A stretch of DNA of 64,000 nucleotides from Melioribacteraceae bacterium (lineage in GTDB: Bacteria; Bacteroidota; Ignavibacteria; Ignavibacteriales; Melioribacteraceae). Where the stretch lies: NCBI GenBank assembly GCA_019638015.1, contig JAHBUP010000001.1, positions 1,582,424 through 1,646,423 of the forward strand, in the 5' to 3' direction. The position numbers and the translations under genes were made by a program. The notes under the pieces are model-generated. The model had not been told where the DNA came from, made no database searches, and saw only the letters and a list, made by a program, of their open reading frames with translations. Position 1 is the stretch's first letter. The number at the start of each line of letters is the position of its first letter. Shown piece by piece: positions 45,292-55,057 of this stretch.

Positions 45292-47231
45292 ATAACTGAT
45301 TGCTCTGCTTCTTCAATTTTTAAACTGATCTCACTCCATTTATCGTACTTGAGTTCAAGTTCTTTTTTACAAGTATCATATTCGAAATTTTTATCTTTTG
45401 CTAGTTGAGGTGAAGTAAAAGTTTTAGGATCGGCAAGCTCTACCTCTAACTGTGTAATTCGCAATTCTAATTCTTTAATTTTTCCTTCAATAATTTCCAA
45501 ATCCTTTTTTAATCCTTTCGTCAGGTTATATCGCTTTTGCCGTAATTCCGCTTCAGTTCTCTTTAATTCTTTACGGTTAATTTTCTCCGGATCATTATCA
45601 CTTTTTTGAACTGCATCCAATGAATCAGTTTCTTCTCTTTTGAAAAGATAATAATCAATTCCACCGATAAATAATTTGGCTCTATTATCTCTTATCTCCA
45701 GTACTTTTGAGATAATCGGTTTCAAAAAATCAATATCATGCGAAACAATAAGTAATGTTCCAGAGAATTCTATAAGCGCGTGCTGTAAAATTTCCTTTGA
45801 ATAATAATCCAGGTGATTGGTGGGCTCATCTAATATTATAAAATTACTTTTAGTGATTAGTAATCTTGAAAGCGCAACTCTACTTTTTTCACCTCCAGAA
45901 AGTACTTTAATCTTTTTAAATACATCATCTCCTGAAAAAAGAAATGAACCGAGTATTGTTCGAATTTGTCCAATGCTTAAATCGGCACCTACAGAGTCAA
46001 GCGAATCTAGCAAATCATCTTCGGGATTTAACGACTCAATAACTTCCTGTTCAAAATAGGAAAGAACCGTGTTTGGCGATACAATTATTTCTCCAGATGA
46101 TTGATTTATTTTACCCGCAATTATTTTTGCCAATGTTGTTTTACCAGCCCCATTGGGCCCTACGATTGCGACTTTATCCCCTCGCTCAAAAGTGAGATCA
46201 ATGTTTTCGAATACCTTTAAATCTCCATAATACTTCGACACATTTTTCAGTTCAACTGGTACTATTCCGCTTTTTGGTGGGTCTGGAAATTTTATTTCAA
46301 TTCTTTTCTCTTCGTCGGCAATTTCCACCGATTCCATCTTTTCAATTTGTTTAACTCTGCTTTGAACCTGCTTTGCTTTTGAGGATTTATAGCGAAATCT
46401 TTCAATGAAACGTTCGGTTTCTTTTCTTTTTTTATCTAGATTTTTTTGAAGTGCTCTGAGTTGAGTATCTCTTTCTTCTTTATATTTTAAATAAGCATCA
46501 TAATTACCGGGAAAGAAGTTGATTGATTTATCAAATATTTCTAAAGTTTTATTAGTAATCGCGTTTATAAAATGCCGATCGTGCGATACGATAATTAAAG
46601 CGCCTTTAAAGTTCACTAAATAATTCTCAAGCCATCTTAATGTATCAATATCGAGGTGATTTGTAGGTTCATCCATAATAATTAAATCATTTTCGGCTAA
46701 TAGAATCTTGGCTAGTTGAATCCTCATTTGCCAGCCGCCCGAAAATTCTTCGGTCAACCTATTAAAATCTTTTTCTCTAAATCCTAATCCTTCTAGCACT
46801 TTTTCAATCTTAAAATCAGTCGAATAAAAATCAACAGCCTCTTTCTTCTCATGAATTTCACCAAGTTTTTCAAGCAATTCATCTCTATCGGCATCATTTA
46901 ATTGTGGGGCCTCAAGGGAATTAAGAATTACTTTTTCAGTTTCTATTAAAACGGTGATATCGGGCAGCGATTGTTTAACTTCATCGAAAAGAGTTTTACC
47001 CTTAAATGCGATCAGTTCCTGGGGGAGATAACCGATGCGAATTCCACGTTGAGTATTTATTTCGCCGGTTTCCCGCTGTTCAAGTTTTGTTAATATTTTA
47101 AGAAAAGTGGATTTGCCCGTACCATTAGAACCAACTAATGAAATCTTGTCATGCTTTGAGATTCTTAAATTTACATTCTCAAATAAATTATCTCCGGTGA
47201 ATTGTACCGACAAGTTTTTTATATCAATCAT
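45288..47231 (-). CDS. ABC-F family ATPase (ribosome-associated)
   Basis: The 647-residue protein has two ABC domains and no membrane segments. Walker A boxes are GSNGTGKST (~34) and GPNGAGKTT (~360); signature motifs are FSGGWQMRIQLAK and LSGGEKSRVALSR; both are followed by DEPTNHLD. The charged inter-domain linker (~240-310, KARRY-type KSSKAKQVQSR) and a C-terminal coiled coil (~560-640) resemble Uup/YdiF-type proteins that act on the ribosome. The specific member is unresolved. It lies 12 bp after the upstream cargo gene on the minus strand. Confidence 0.92.
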   Translation of the reverse strand: MIDIKNLSVQFTGDNLFENVNLRISKHDKISLVGSNGTGKSTFLKILTKLEQRETGEINTQRGIRIGYLPQELIAFKGKTLFDEVKQSLPDITVLIETEKVILNSLEAPQLNDADRDELLEKLGEIHEKKEAVDFYSTDFKIEKVLEGLGFREKDFNRLTEEFSGGWQMRIQLAKILLAENDLIIMDEPTNHLDIDTLRWLENYLVNFKGALIIVSHDRHFINAITNKTLEIFDKSINFFPGNYDAYLKYKEERDTQLRALQKNLDKKRKETERFIERFRYKSSKAKQVQSRVKQIEKMESVEIADEEKRIEIKFPDPPKSGIVPVELKNVSKYYGDLKVFENIDLTFERGDKVAIVGPNGAGKTTLAKIIAGKINQSSGEIIVSPNTVLSYFEQEVIESLNPEDDLLDSLDSVGADLSIGQIRTILGSFLFSGDDVFKKIKVLSGGEKSRVALSRLLITKSNFIILDEPTNHLDYYSKEILQHALIEFSGTLLIVSHDIDFLKPIISKVLEIRDNRAKLFIGGIDYYLFKREETDSLDAVQKSDNDPEKINRKELKRTEAELRQKRYNLTKGLKKDLEIIEGKIKELELRITQLEVELADPKTFTSPQLAKDKNFEYDTCKKELELKYDKWSEISLKIEEAEQSVI

Positions 47232-47243
47232 TTATCAGCATCA

Positions 47244-49463
47244 CTATTTTCGAATTACTGCAACTTTAGCGGTTGCCACACTATTTGCTTCTTTATCATG
47301 GATGACGAAAATATATATACCTGTATTTACATAATTGCCATCATTGTCTTTCACATCCCAAGTCGCTACTCGTCCGCCGGGCGTTAAGAGACTTCGAATT
47401 AATTTTCCGGTGACATCAAGTACTTTTATTTCTGAATCTCTAATTAATCCATCGATTGTTATAATTGAATTCGATCCATTAATCATGAATGGATTAGGGT
47501 AAACATTAATTTCACCAAAACTCTCCTTGGGTTCAATAAAAGTTGTTGAGAGGAGGGCAACACCATAATCTGTACCGATATAAACAAGTCCGTTTGCAGG
47601 ATTGATAGCTAAACTTTTTATTTCATTGTTTGGGATTGGACTGTTAGATGAATTAAAAGATTTTAATACCTGGGTTCCATCTGATGATAATAGAAAAAGT
47701 CCATCTTTTGTCCCAACCCATTTTTGATCAACAGGATCAACTGCAATGCATGTAACAGATTGATTTCTCATTGATAATACAGTACTTCCGGGGGTTTTAA
47801 GGTTTGGTCTTTTTGTGTCGAAGATTATATTTATTCCTGCGCTTGTTCCAACCCATAAATATCCTCTTCGATCTATTGCCAAGCTAGTTGGAACATCACT
47901 TGCCAAACCATCATTACGACTAATGTACCCTCTAGTATCATCATTTAAATTTGAGGGGGTATTATTCTCATTAAAATAATAAAGTCCCGCGTCTCCAACA
48001 GTAACTGTAAACCATTTTGTATCGTTATTATCGATAACCAATTTATCAACTAAATCAAATTCATTGATTAGCGGAGCGGAAAATCCAAAATGGAAAAACT
48101 GTTTATCTTTTGTCATCATTGTTAAAGGTCTTTGGGCGCCACTTTGCAGATTTGTAACCCAGAGATTTCCTTTTGAATCTTTTTTTGCGTCAGTTATTAC
48201 AATAAACTTTTGATCTTTTGGAATTCCAACCATTCCAGAATTATTCCATGTATAATTCTCAACTTTACCATTTTTTAGTATGGCGAACCCTTGTCCCCAA
48301 TTTGTCATAATTACTGAACTGTCTTTTGCGGCATAAACATTATAAAAATCATTCGTAATAAATTGAGGAGTATTTGAAATATCATATACGCTCCAGGTGT
48401 CTCCATCAAATTCCAGAACACCAACGCCACGCGCATCCTTTCCGGTGGCGGCATACAATTTACCCTCCGGTGATATTGACATATTCAGAAATGAATTTGT
48501 GGCGGGGGAGTTTGGTTTATAAAAAACTGGCTGACTTCCGGTCAATTTCAATATTCCATTTGTGGTACCTAAGTGAACTTGATTTTCAATTATTGCTAAT
48601 GTATTGAAAGCTAATGCATAATTTTCATAAAGTACTGATGAGGTAGAACCATCATATTTGAACAGAATATTTGACGTAATAGCATAAATATTTTCCCCTT
48701 GAACTACAGCATCAATTAAATCTCTTGTATCAAATAAAAACTTTTGCCAACGGTTATCAGTCAATACGAAGATCCCATTAGAAGTTACGGCATACATTTT
48801 CGATTTATATTCAAAAACTTTTTTTACTGAGTTTGCTGCTATATCAGAGTTCAGTCGAAAGTTGCCCCATGATTCTGGTGCCGAAAGATTTGTTGCCCCC
48901 GGTTTTTGAACCGCAATCCCATTTTCAGTTACCACATAAATTAGTGTGGATTTGTAAGAATTATAAACGCTTCCTTCAGCTGAAAAACTTCCTAGTTTTA
49001 AAAATGTATCCATAAATACCAATGATTTCGCATTGATTAACGAAAGTCCAAAAGAAGAACTAACTAATACTGTATCCCCTTTAATAAAAATGTGGTTAAT
49101 TTGTTTTTGATTTTTATCAGTTTTTGCGATATCGATTATCCGCTGAATTGAGCCATCTTTGGGATTATAAATATTAATAAAGCCATCTGTAGATCCAAAC
49201 CAGTAACGGCCTTGAGAATCGATATTTCCAGCGGTATAATTTTGACTGCTCAGTCCACTAGCTTTCGAAAGATTTTTATAGGCATCTTCCGCTTTATTAT
49301 AGAAGAAAACTCCTCCACTTGCGGCTCCCGCAAACCCATTCTCCGCGGGCAATAATGCATTCACATTTTTCAGATCGGCATGCACATTCCATACATTAAA
49401 ATTTTGTGCGATTGATTTTTCTGCTAATAAAAACACAATTAACAGATAAAATATGTTACGCAT
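47244..49463 (-). CDS. Secreted two-component-regulator-type propeller protein with T9SS sorting domain
   Basis: The 739-residue protein has a signal peptide (IFYLLIVFLLAEKSIAQ) and many Reg_prop-like blades (DSQGRYWFGSTDGFINIYN, DSKGNLWVTNLQSGAQ, DRRGYLWVGTSAGINIIF). A type-A sorting domain follows, from VYPNPFMING to VAVIRK. There is no kinase or HTH part, so it keeps only the sensor-like propellers. The sorting domain predicts export by the T9SS whose PorU and PorV are encoded at 12459-17609. Ligand and role are unknown. Confidence 0.87.
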   Translation of the reverse strand: MRNIFYLLIVFLLAEKSIAQNFNVWNVHADLKNVNALLPAENGFAGAASGGVFFYNKAEDAYKNLSKASGLSSQNYTAGNIDSQGRYWFGSTDGFINIYNPKDGSIQRIIDIAKTDKNQKQINHIFIKGDTVLVSSSFGLSLINAKSLVFMDTFLKLGSFSAEGSVYNSYKSTLIYVVTENGIAVQKPGATNLSAPESWGNFRLNSDIAANSVKKVFEYKSKMYAVTSNGIFVLTDNRWQKFLFDTRDLIDAVVQGENIYAITSNILFKYDGSTSSVLYENYALAFNTLAIIENQVHLGTTNGILKLTGSQPVFYKPNSPATNSFLNMSISPEGKLYAATGKDARGVGVLEFDGDTWSVYDISNTPQFITNDFYNVYAAKDSSVIMTNWGQGFAILKNGKVENYTWNNSGMVGIPKDQKFIVITDAKKDSKGNLWVTNLQSGAQRPLTMMTKDKQFFHFGFSAPLINEFDLVDKLVIDNNDTKWFTVTVGDAGLYYFNENNTPSNLNDDTRGYISRNDGLASDVPTSLAIDRRGYLWVGTSAGINIIFDTKRPNLKTPGSTVLSMRNQSVTCIAVDPVDQKWVGTKDGLFLLSSDGTQVLKSFNSSNSPIPNNEIKSLAINPANGLVYIGTDYGVALLSTTFIEPKESFGEINVYPNPFMINGSNSIITIDGLIRDSEIKVLDVTGKLIRSLLTPGGRVATWDVKDNDGNYVNTGIYIFVIHDKEANSVATAKVAVIRK

Positions 49464-49551
49464 TCAAACCTCATTTATAATATTGGTTATGTAAAACTAA
49501 TCTTTTTGAGTTGCCTAAAAAGTACAAAAAAAAAGCCGGAAAATCGGTGAG

Positions 49552-50382
49552 TTAATTATTTTTTCTTTGAAGCATTTTCTTCATAGCGTCAAAGTAACTC
49601 TGATCTATTGTATATTTACCGAAATTATAATCGTCATTCTTTTTCCCACCATGAAAATCGGAACCTCCACATGCAAGCAAACAATATTGGTCAACAATCC
49701 CTTTATAAAAACGGGTTTGGGATTCGCTGTGACTCGGATGAATTATCTCAATGCCATCAATACCTGCTTTAATTAAACTAGAAATAATATTCTCTTTCAT
49801 ATTTCCGGGATGCGCAATAAAAGAAAGCCCGCCAGCGTCCGAAATTAATTTTAAAGCACTATGTGGTGAAACATGTATTTTTCTCTCGAAAGCCGGGCCG
49901 TAATCTCCAATGTATTTATCGAATGCTTCTTGATAATTCTTTGTAAGTCCTAAATCAACCATTGCATAGGCTATGTGAGGTCGCCCCACCGATGAACTTT
50001 TAGCCTTCTCCATAACATCGTCAATCGAAATATTCATCCCCAGATTTCTCAATTTTTGAACAATACGTCTTGCCCTATGAAATCGCTCCTGCCTAAAAAA
50101 ACTTAAGTACTTTTGAAGTTCTTCGTTATTAGGATCAACAAAATAAGCAAGTAGATGAATCTCTTTATCATCCAAATCAGTGCTCAATTCAAGCCCCGGA
50201 ATTACTTCCACTCCCAATTCTTTACCTATCATCGTAGCTTCACTAAGAGCATTCATATTATCATGATCGGTGATGCTTATGATATTAAGCCCAGCATTTG
50301 AGGCACGGGTCAATAAATCGTTCGTGGATAGGGACCCATCCGAATAATTGGTGTGCATGTGAAGATCTATTTTGAGAGGCAT
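49552..50382 (-). CDS. PHP-domain phosphoesterase (TrpH/YciV-like)
   Basis: The 276-residue protein has PHP metal motifs KIDLHMHTNYSDGSLS (~4-19), ISITDHDNMNALSEA, IPGLELSTDLDDKEIHLL, LSFIAHPGN and CGGSDFHGGKKN. YciV/RNase AM homologues hydrolyse 3',5'-nucleoside bisphosphates and trim 5' RNA ends. It lies 1 bp downstream of the CRP/FNR gene on the same strand, so it is likely co-transcribed. Confidence 0.9.
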   Translation of the reverse strand: MPLKIDLHMHTNYSDGSLSTNDLLTRASNAGLNIISITDHDNMNALSEATMIGKELGVEVIPGLELSTDLDDKEIHLLAYFVDPNNEELQKYLSFFRQERFHRARRIVQKLRNLGMNISIDDVMEKAKSSSVGRPHIAYAMVDLGLTKNYQEAFDKYIGDYGPAFERKIHVSPHSALKLISDAGGLSFIAHPGNMKENIISSLIKAGIDGIEIIHPSHSESQTRFYKGIVDQYCLLACGGSDFHGGKKNDDYNFGKYTIDQSYFDAMKKMLQRKNN

Positions 50383-50383
50383 C

Positions 50384-51076
50384 TTAACTGAACGTTTCTT
50401 TGAATTTTTCGTAATCGAGGATTCTCAATTTAGAACCTTCAAGTTCTATTAGTCCTTTTTTAGCGAACGCGTGCAGTGTTCTTGAAATAGTTTCTCGAGA
50501 AGTACCGGCCATATTAGCTAAATCCTGTTGAAGTGGAAGTTTCTCAATCTCTACTTTTCCCTGTTTAATTTTGCCAATATCATCGGCTAATTGAAGTACA
50601 ACTGTGGCAACTTTTCCTTCGGCATCTTTTAGCGATAGAGCTTTAATTTTCATATCGGCAACTCTTAAACGGCTGGTCAACTCCTGAAGAAGGGAAATGG
50701 AAATTTCTGGGTATTCACGAAGCAGATTTAAAAAGTCGTTTCTTTGAATGAGAAACAACTCAGACACATCAATTGCAGTGCAAGTTGCGGATCTCGTGAG
50801 TCCATCCAATATAGCCATTTCACCAAAGAAATCGGATTCCGAAAGAATTGTCAATATTACTTCACGACCGTCGTTGCTTGCTCTGGAAACCTTTACCTTC
50901 CCATTAACAATAACAAAAAGAGCAGTACCGGCGTCTTCTTCCATCAAAACAACTTCATTCTTTTGGTAATTTTTACGTGATCCTATCTGTTCAATTTTTT
51001 GGAGAGTTTCCTCAGGTAAATCAGAAAAGATTGGTACAAATGATAAAAACTCAGTTGAAGCCATTTGATTGCCCAT
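50384..51076 (-). CDS. CRP/FNR-family transcriptional regulator
   Basis: The 230-residue protein has an N-terminal cNMP-binding fold (~10-125: VIVNGKVKVSRASNDGREVI, FFGEMAILDGLTRSATC, matching the phosphate-binding cassette with its Arg) and a winged HTH (~155-225: LANMAGTSRETISRTLHAF). No FNR-type N-terminal cysteine cluster is seen, so cAMP or another nucleotide is the likely effector. MGNQ-MASTEF gives a second possible start 12 bp in. It is divergent from gap. Confidence 0.9.
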   Translation of the reverse strand: MGNQMASTEFLSFVPIFSDLPEETLQKIEQIGSRKNYQKNEVVLMEEDAGTALFVIVNGKVKVSRASNDGREVILTILSESDFFGEMAILDGLTRSATCTAIDVSELFLIQRNDFLNLLREYPEISISLLQELTSRLRVADMKIKALSLKDAEGKVATVVLQLADDIGKIKQGKVEIEKLPLQQDLANMAGTSRETISRTLHAFAKKGLIELEGSKLRILDYEKFKETFS

Positions 51077-51188
51077 TAATTGTGAGGATTTCTAATTACT
51101 TTGCTAAAATAAACGATTAAAGCCAAATCGACAATCAAATTTTTACTAAATGGTTTAATGTGTAGAAAATTCTCTTAGAACTGAATTA

Positions 51189-51219
51189 TTTGCACTTTGG
51201 GTAAAAAAAGTCATGCAAA
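51189..51219 (+). promoter_or_regulatory. Imperfect inverted repeat upstream of gap, possible operator
   Basis: TTTGCA (51189-51194) and TGCAAA (51214-51219) flank a partly symmetric centre (CTTT...AAAG). The site lies just ahead of the candidate gap promoter and between gap and the divergent CRP/FNR gene. Binding by that regulator is a guess; the half-site is not the TGTGA of CRP. Confidence 0.35.
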
Positions 51220-51225
51220 TCTTAA

Positions 51226-51256
51226 TTGAATCTTCAAGCGTTCTTCCATATATTTG
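51226..51256 (+). promoter_or_regulatory. Bacteroidota-type promoter of gap
   Basis: TTG at 51226-51228 is followed by a 20-nt spacer and TATATTTG (51249-51256), matching both the TTTG/TTG -33 element and TAnnTTTG -7 element. The gap ATG lies 40 bp downstream with GGAGG. Confidence 0.7.
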
Positions 51257-51283
51257 CGGTCGATAAAATAACACATAAAATGA

Positions 51284-52354
<1,071 letters not shown>

Positions 52355-52375
52355 TTTAATTGATAATGAAAACCA

Positions 52376-52406
52376 AGACGTCCGCCAGTTGGGGGCGTCT
52401 TTTTTT
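52376..52406 (+). terminator. Hairpin with T-run between gap and pgk
   Basis: AGACG-CC pairs with GG-CGTCT (52376-52400, one mismatch in the stem), followed by a T-run. It may end part of the gap transcript and so lower pgk expression relative to gap. Confidence 0.75.
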
Positions 52407-52432
52407 ATAAGATTTTTTAACGGGAGTTAAAA

Positions 52433-53632
52433 ATGAAAAAACTTAGTATTGATAATGTCGAATTAAAAGGTAAAAGAGTTTTAGTAAGAGTTGATTTTAA
52501 TGTGCCTTTGGATGAAAATATGCAGATTACAGACGATATAAGAATTACCTCCGCTCTTCCGACAATTAAAAAGATAATTGCCGAGGGGGGAAAATGTATT
52601 TTGATGAGTCACCTTGGAAGACCAAAAGGGGCTCCGAATCCAAAATATAGTTTAAAACCCGCGGCTGTTAGATTAGGAGAACTTTTAGAAGCAGAAGTTA
52701 AATTTGCTCCAGATTGTGTTGGCGACCAAGTTAAAGCTATTGTGAATAATCTTAAAAATGGTGAAGTGCTGCTTCTCGAAAATCTTAGATTTCATTCAGA
52801 GGAAGAAAAAAATGTCCCCGAATTTTCTCAACAACTTGCTGAGTTAGGAGATGTTTATGTAAATGATGCATTTGGTAGTGCTCATCGCGCGCATTCATCA
52901 ACTGAAGGTGTTACCAAATTTATAAAAGTGTGTGCATCCGGTTACTTGATGCAAAAAGAATTAGATTATTTGGGAGTTGCTGTTACAGAACCTGCTCGTC
53001 CATTTACCGCTATTCTGGGTGGTTCAAAAATTTCAGGCAAAATTGATGTTATTGAAAATCTTTTACCAAAAGTTGATTATTTATTGATTGGTGGAGGGAT
53101 GGCTTATACTTTTTACAAAGCTATGGGTAATGAAATTGGAACATCATTGCTGGAGGCTGAAAAGATTGAATTGGCCAAAGAGATGCTCGAAAAATTCAAA
53201 ACTTCGCGAGCTAAAGTTCTATTACCTGTCGATAATGTTGTCGCTTCTGAATTTAATAATGAATCTCCTTCACAAGTTGTTTCTTCAGATGCAATTCCGG
53301 CTGATAAGATGGGGTTAGATATCGGCCCAAAAACTATCGAGGAATTCAAAAAAGTAATTCTTGAAAGCAAAACTGTTATTTGGAATGGTCCAATGGGTGT
53401 GTTTGAATTTGATAATTTTGCAAAAGGAACCGATGCAATTGCACTTGCGCTCGTGAGCGCAACAGAATCTGGTGCTGTAACAGTCATTGGCGGCGGAGAT
53501 TCCGCGGCTGCAATTAAAAAAGCTGGACTCGATGAAAAGGTAAGTCACGTTTCTACTGGTGGTGGTGCTTCGCTGGAATTTTTAGAAGGGAAAGTGCTCC
53601 CCGGCGTTGCCGCTTTAAATGATGCTAATTAA
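52433..53632 (+). CDS. pgk: Phosphoglycerate kinase
   Basis: The 399-residue protein has [51 protein letters not shown], and [15 protein letters not shown]. The C-terminal nucleotide domain has [17 protein letters not shown] and [13 protein letters not shown]. It makes ATP and 3-phosphoglycerate from 1,3-bisphosphoglycerate. A GGGAG ribosome site precedes the ATG. Confidence 0.97.
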   Translation: MKKLSIDNVELKGKRVLVRVDFNVPLDENMQITDDIRITSALPTIKKIIAEGGKCILMSHLGRPKGAPNPKYSLKPAAVRLGELLEAEVKFAPDCVGDQVKAIVNNLKNGEVLLLENLRFHSEEEKNVPEFSQQLAELGDVYVNDAFGSAHRAHSSTEGVTKFIKVCASGYLMQKELDYLGVAVTEPARPFTAILGGSKISGKIDVIENLLPKVDYLLIGGGMAYTFYKAMGNEIGTSLLEAEKIELAKEMLEKFKTSRAKVLLPVDNVVASEFNNESPSQVVSSDAIPADKMGLDIGPKTIEEFKKVILESKTVIWNGPMGVFEFDNFAKGTDAIALALVSATESGAVTVIGGGDSAAAIKKAGLDEKVSHVSTGGGASLEFLEGKVLPGVAALNDAN

Positions 53633-53666
53633 TTCTTAGCTACTGAAACATCGAAAAGTTATATTG

Positions 53667-53694
53667 AATGCCGGGTTTATAGCCCGGCATTTTA
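53667..53694 (+). terminator. Intrinsic terminator after pgk
   Basis: AATGCCGGG (53667-53675) and CCCGGCATT (53683-53691) form a perfect 9-bp stem with a 7-nt loop ending in T3-4. Confidence 0.85.
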
Positions 53695-53805
53695 CTTACT
53701 TATTTGCAATTTAGCTGAATAATAGTTGATCAATTTTACTGTCATTCAATCTTGACTTTTTCTGTTGAACAATATTTATGCGTTTTGTGTTAAAGAATAA
53801 AAAGA

Positions 53806-53813
53806 TATATTTC
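53806..53813 (+). promoter_or_regulatory. Candidate -7 box of the rhomboid gene
   Basis: TATATTTC, one base off TAnnTTTG, is preceded at about 18 nt by TTTTG. The rhomboid ATG is 23 bp downstream. Confidence 0.45.
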
Positions 53814-53835
53814 ATACAATAAATCTGGTTAAATA

Positions 53836-54753
53836 ATGGGATATGATTCAAGAGATTACTATCGACCTTCCGGCTTTGGTAGGTTTTCACTCTTTCCACC
53901 GGTTTTAAAAAATTTATTAATCATAAACGTAATAGTATTTTTTATCCAAAAAATTACCGCTTTGTTTATTTATGCCTATACTAGCTACGGGCGACCGGTT
54001 GGGTACGATTATTTGATTGAAAAATATTTTGCATTAATGCCAATTGTAGGCGATTTTACTTTTTATCCTTGGCAGTTGATAAGTTATCAATTTATGCATG
54101 CCGACTTTATGCACATCCTGTTTAATATGCTCATTCTCTATTTTTTTGGAATGGAGTTAGAGAATTTGCTGGGTTCTAAAAAGTTTTTAATCTTTTATTT
54201 AACATGCGGTGTTGGCGCTGGATTATTGCACATGTTCCTTTCACCTTTTATAGGAGGAATTCCCGCTCCTACAATTGGCGCATCGGGAGCTGTGTATGGA
54301 GTAATGATTGCTTTTGCTATGTTCTTCCCTGAGAGGTATGTCTTCGTTTATTTTCTGATCCCAATAAAAGTTAAATACCTGGTTGCCATCCTGATGGTGT
54401 TTGAATTCATGTCTGTTACAGAGGCAAGTTTTATAGCTCATCTCGCTCACATTGGTGGAGCTCTAACTGGCTTTTTATTTATTATGATAGACCGAAAGAA
54501 TGAGTTCAATATAAATCGGCTTTTTGATTCATTTAAAAGACCCGCAAACAGAAATACATTTAGAAATCCTACTTATTATAAAACTGATGAAGATGTACAA
54601 GAAGCGACTTTTTATGATATAAGAAAAGAAGAAAAAATTGAAGTAACACAAGCGGAAATAGATGCAATACTAGATAAAATTAGCAAAAGCGGTTATCAGA
54701 ATTTAAGTGAACGTGAAAAGAAAGTGCTTTTTGAAGCCAGCAAGAAAAAGTAG
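53836..54753 (+). CDS. Rhomboid family intramembrane serine protease
   Basis: The 305-residue protein has six or so membrane helices over ~25-220. The oxyanion/HxxxN-like segment is QFMHADFMHILFNMLILYFFG, the nucleophile lies in TIGASGAVYGVMIAFAMFF and the dyad His in LIAHLAHIGGALTGFLF. The C-terminal ~75 residues form a charged cytoplasmic tail (RKEEKIEVTQAEIDAILDKI) of the DUF6576-like type. It cleaves membrane proteins within the bilayer; the substrate is unknown. Its 3' end overlaps the next gene. Confidence 0.93.
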   Translation: MGYDSRDYYRPSGFGRFSLFPPVLKNLLIINVIVFFIQKITALFIYAYTSYGRPVGYDYLIEKYFALMPIVGDFTFYPWQLISYQFMHADFMHILFNMLILYFFGMELENLLGSKKFLIFYLTCGVGAGLLHMFLSPFIGGIPAPTIGASGAVYGVMIAFAMFFPERYVFVYFLIPIKVKYLVAILMVFEFMSVTEASFIAHLAHIGGALTGFLFIMIDRKNEFNINRLFDSFKRPANRNTFRNPTYYKTDEDVQEATFYDIRKEEKIEVTQAEIDAILDKISKSGYQNLSEREKKVLFEASKKK

Positions 54754-55057
54754 TCTCCCGGCCTTATTCATTATTATGGCAGTCATTGTTGCAACTGCAT
54801 GTAATTCTAGTAGGTTTGATGAGGACACCCTTGTAAAGATTTATGTAGAGGTATCGATTGCCTCGGAGACTAGTGGCAACCATCCAGATTCTCTTAAGAA
54901 AAATATTTTAGCGGTTTTTTCCAAATATAGGACCTCCCAAAAAATCTATACCGAAGAATTAAAAAAATACGCTGATGATATTGAGATGTGGGATAGGTTC
55001 TTTAAAAAATCACGACAGTATTTATATGAGCTTAAGCAGGGTGGGGTAGTTAATTAG
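54707..55057 (+). CDS. DUF4296-like lipoprotein
   Basis: An up to 116-residue protein starting with GTG at 54707 (or GTG 54713) inside the rhomboid 3' end. It has a lipoprotein signal (ALFIIMAVIVATAC, cysteine in the lipobox) and a small helical domain with DTLVKIYVEVSIASETS and YADDIEMWDRFFKKSRQYL. This resembles DUF4296 lipoproteins of Bacteroidota, whose function is unknown. Overlap with the rhomboid gene implies coupled expression. It converges with recQ, their ends overlapping by 8 bp. Confidence 0.75.
   Translation: MNVKRKCFLKPARKSSLPALFIIMAVIVATACNSSRFDEDTLVKIYVEVSIASETSGNHPDSLKKNILAVFSKYRTSQKIYTEELKKYADDIEMWDRFFKKSRQYLYELKQGGVVN

Noticed and set aside
49528-49550. Possible terminator (CCGGAAAATCGG with an A/T run) after the PHP gene
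   Set aside because: The stem is only three base pairs, too weak to call.
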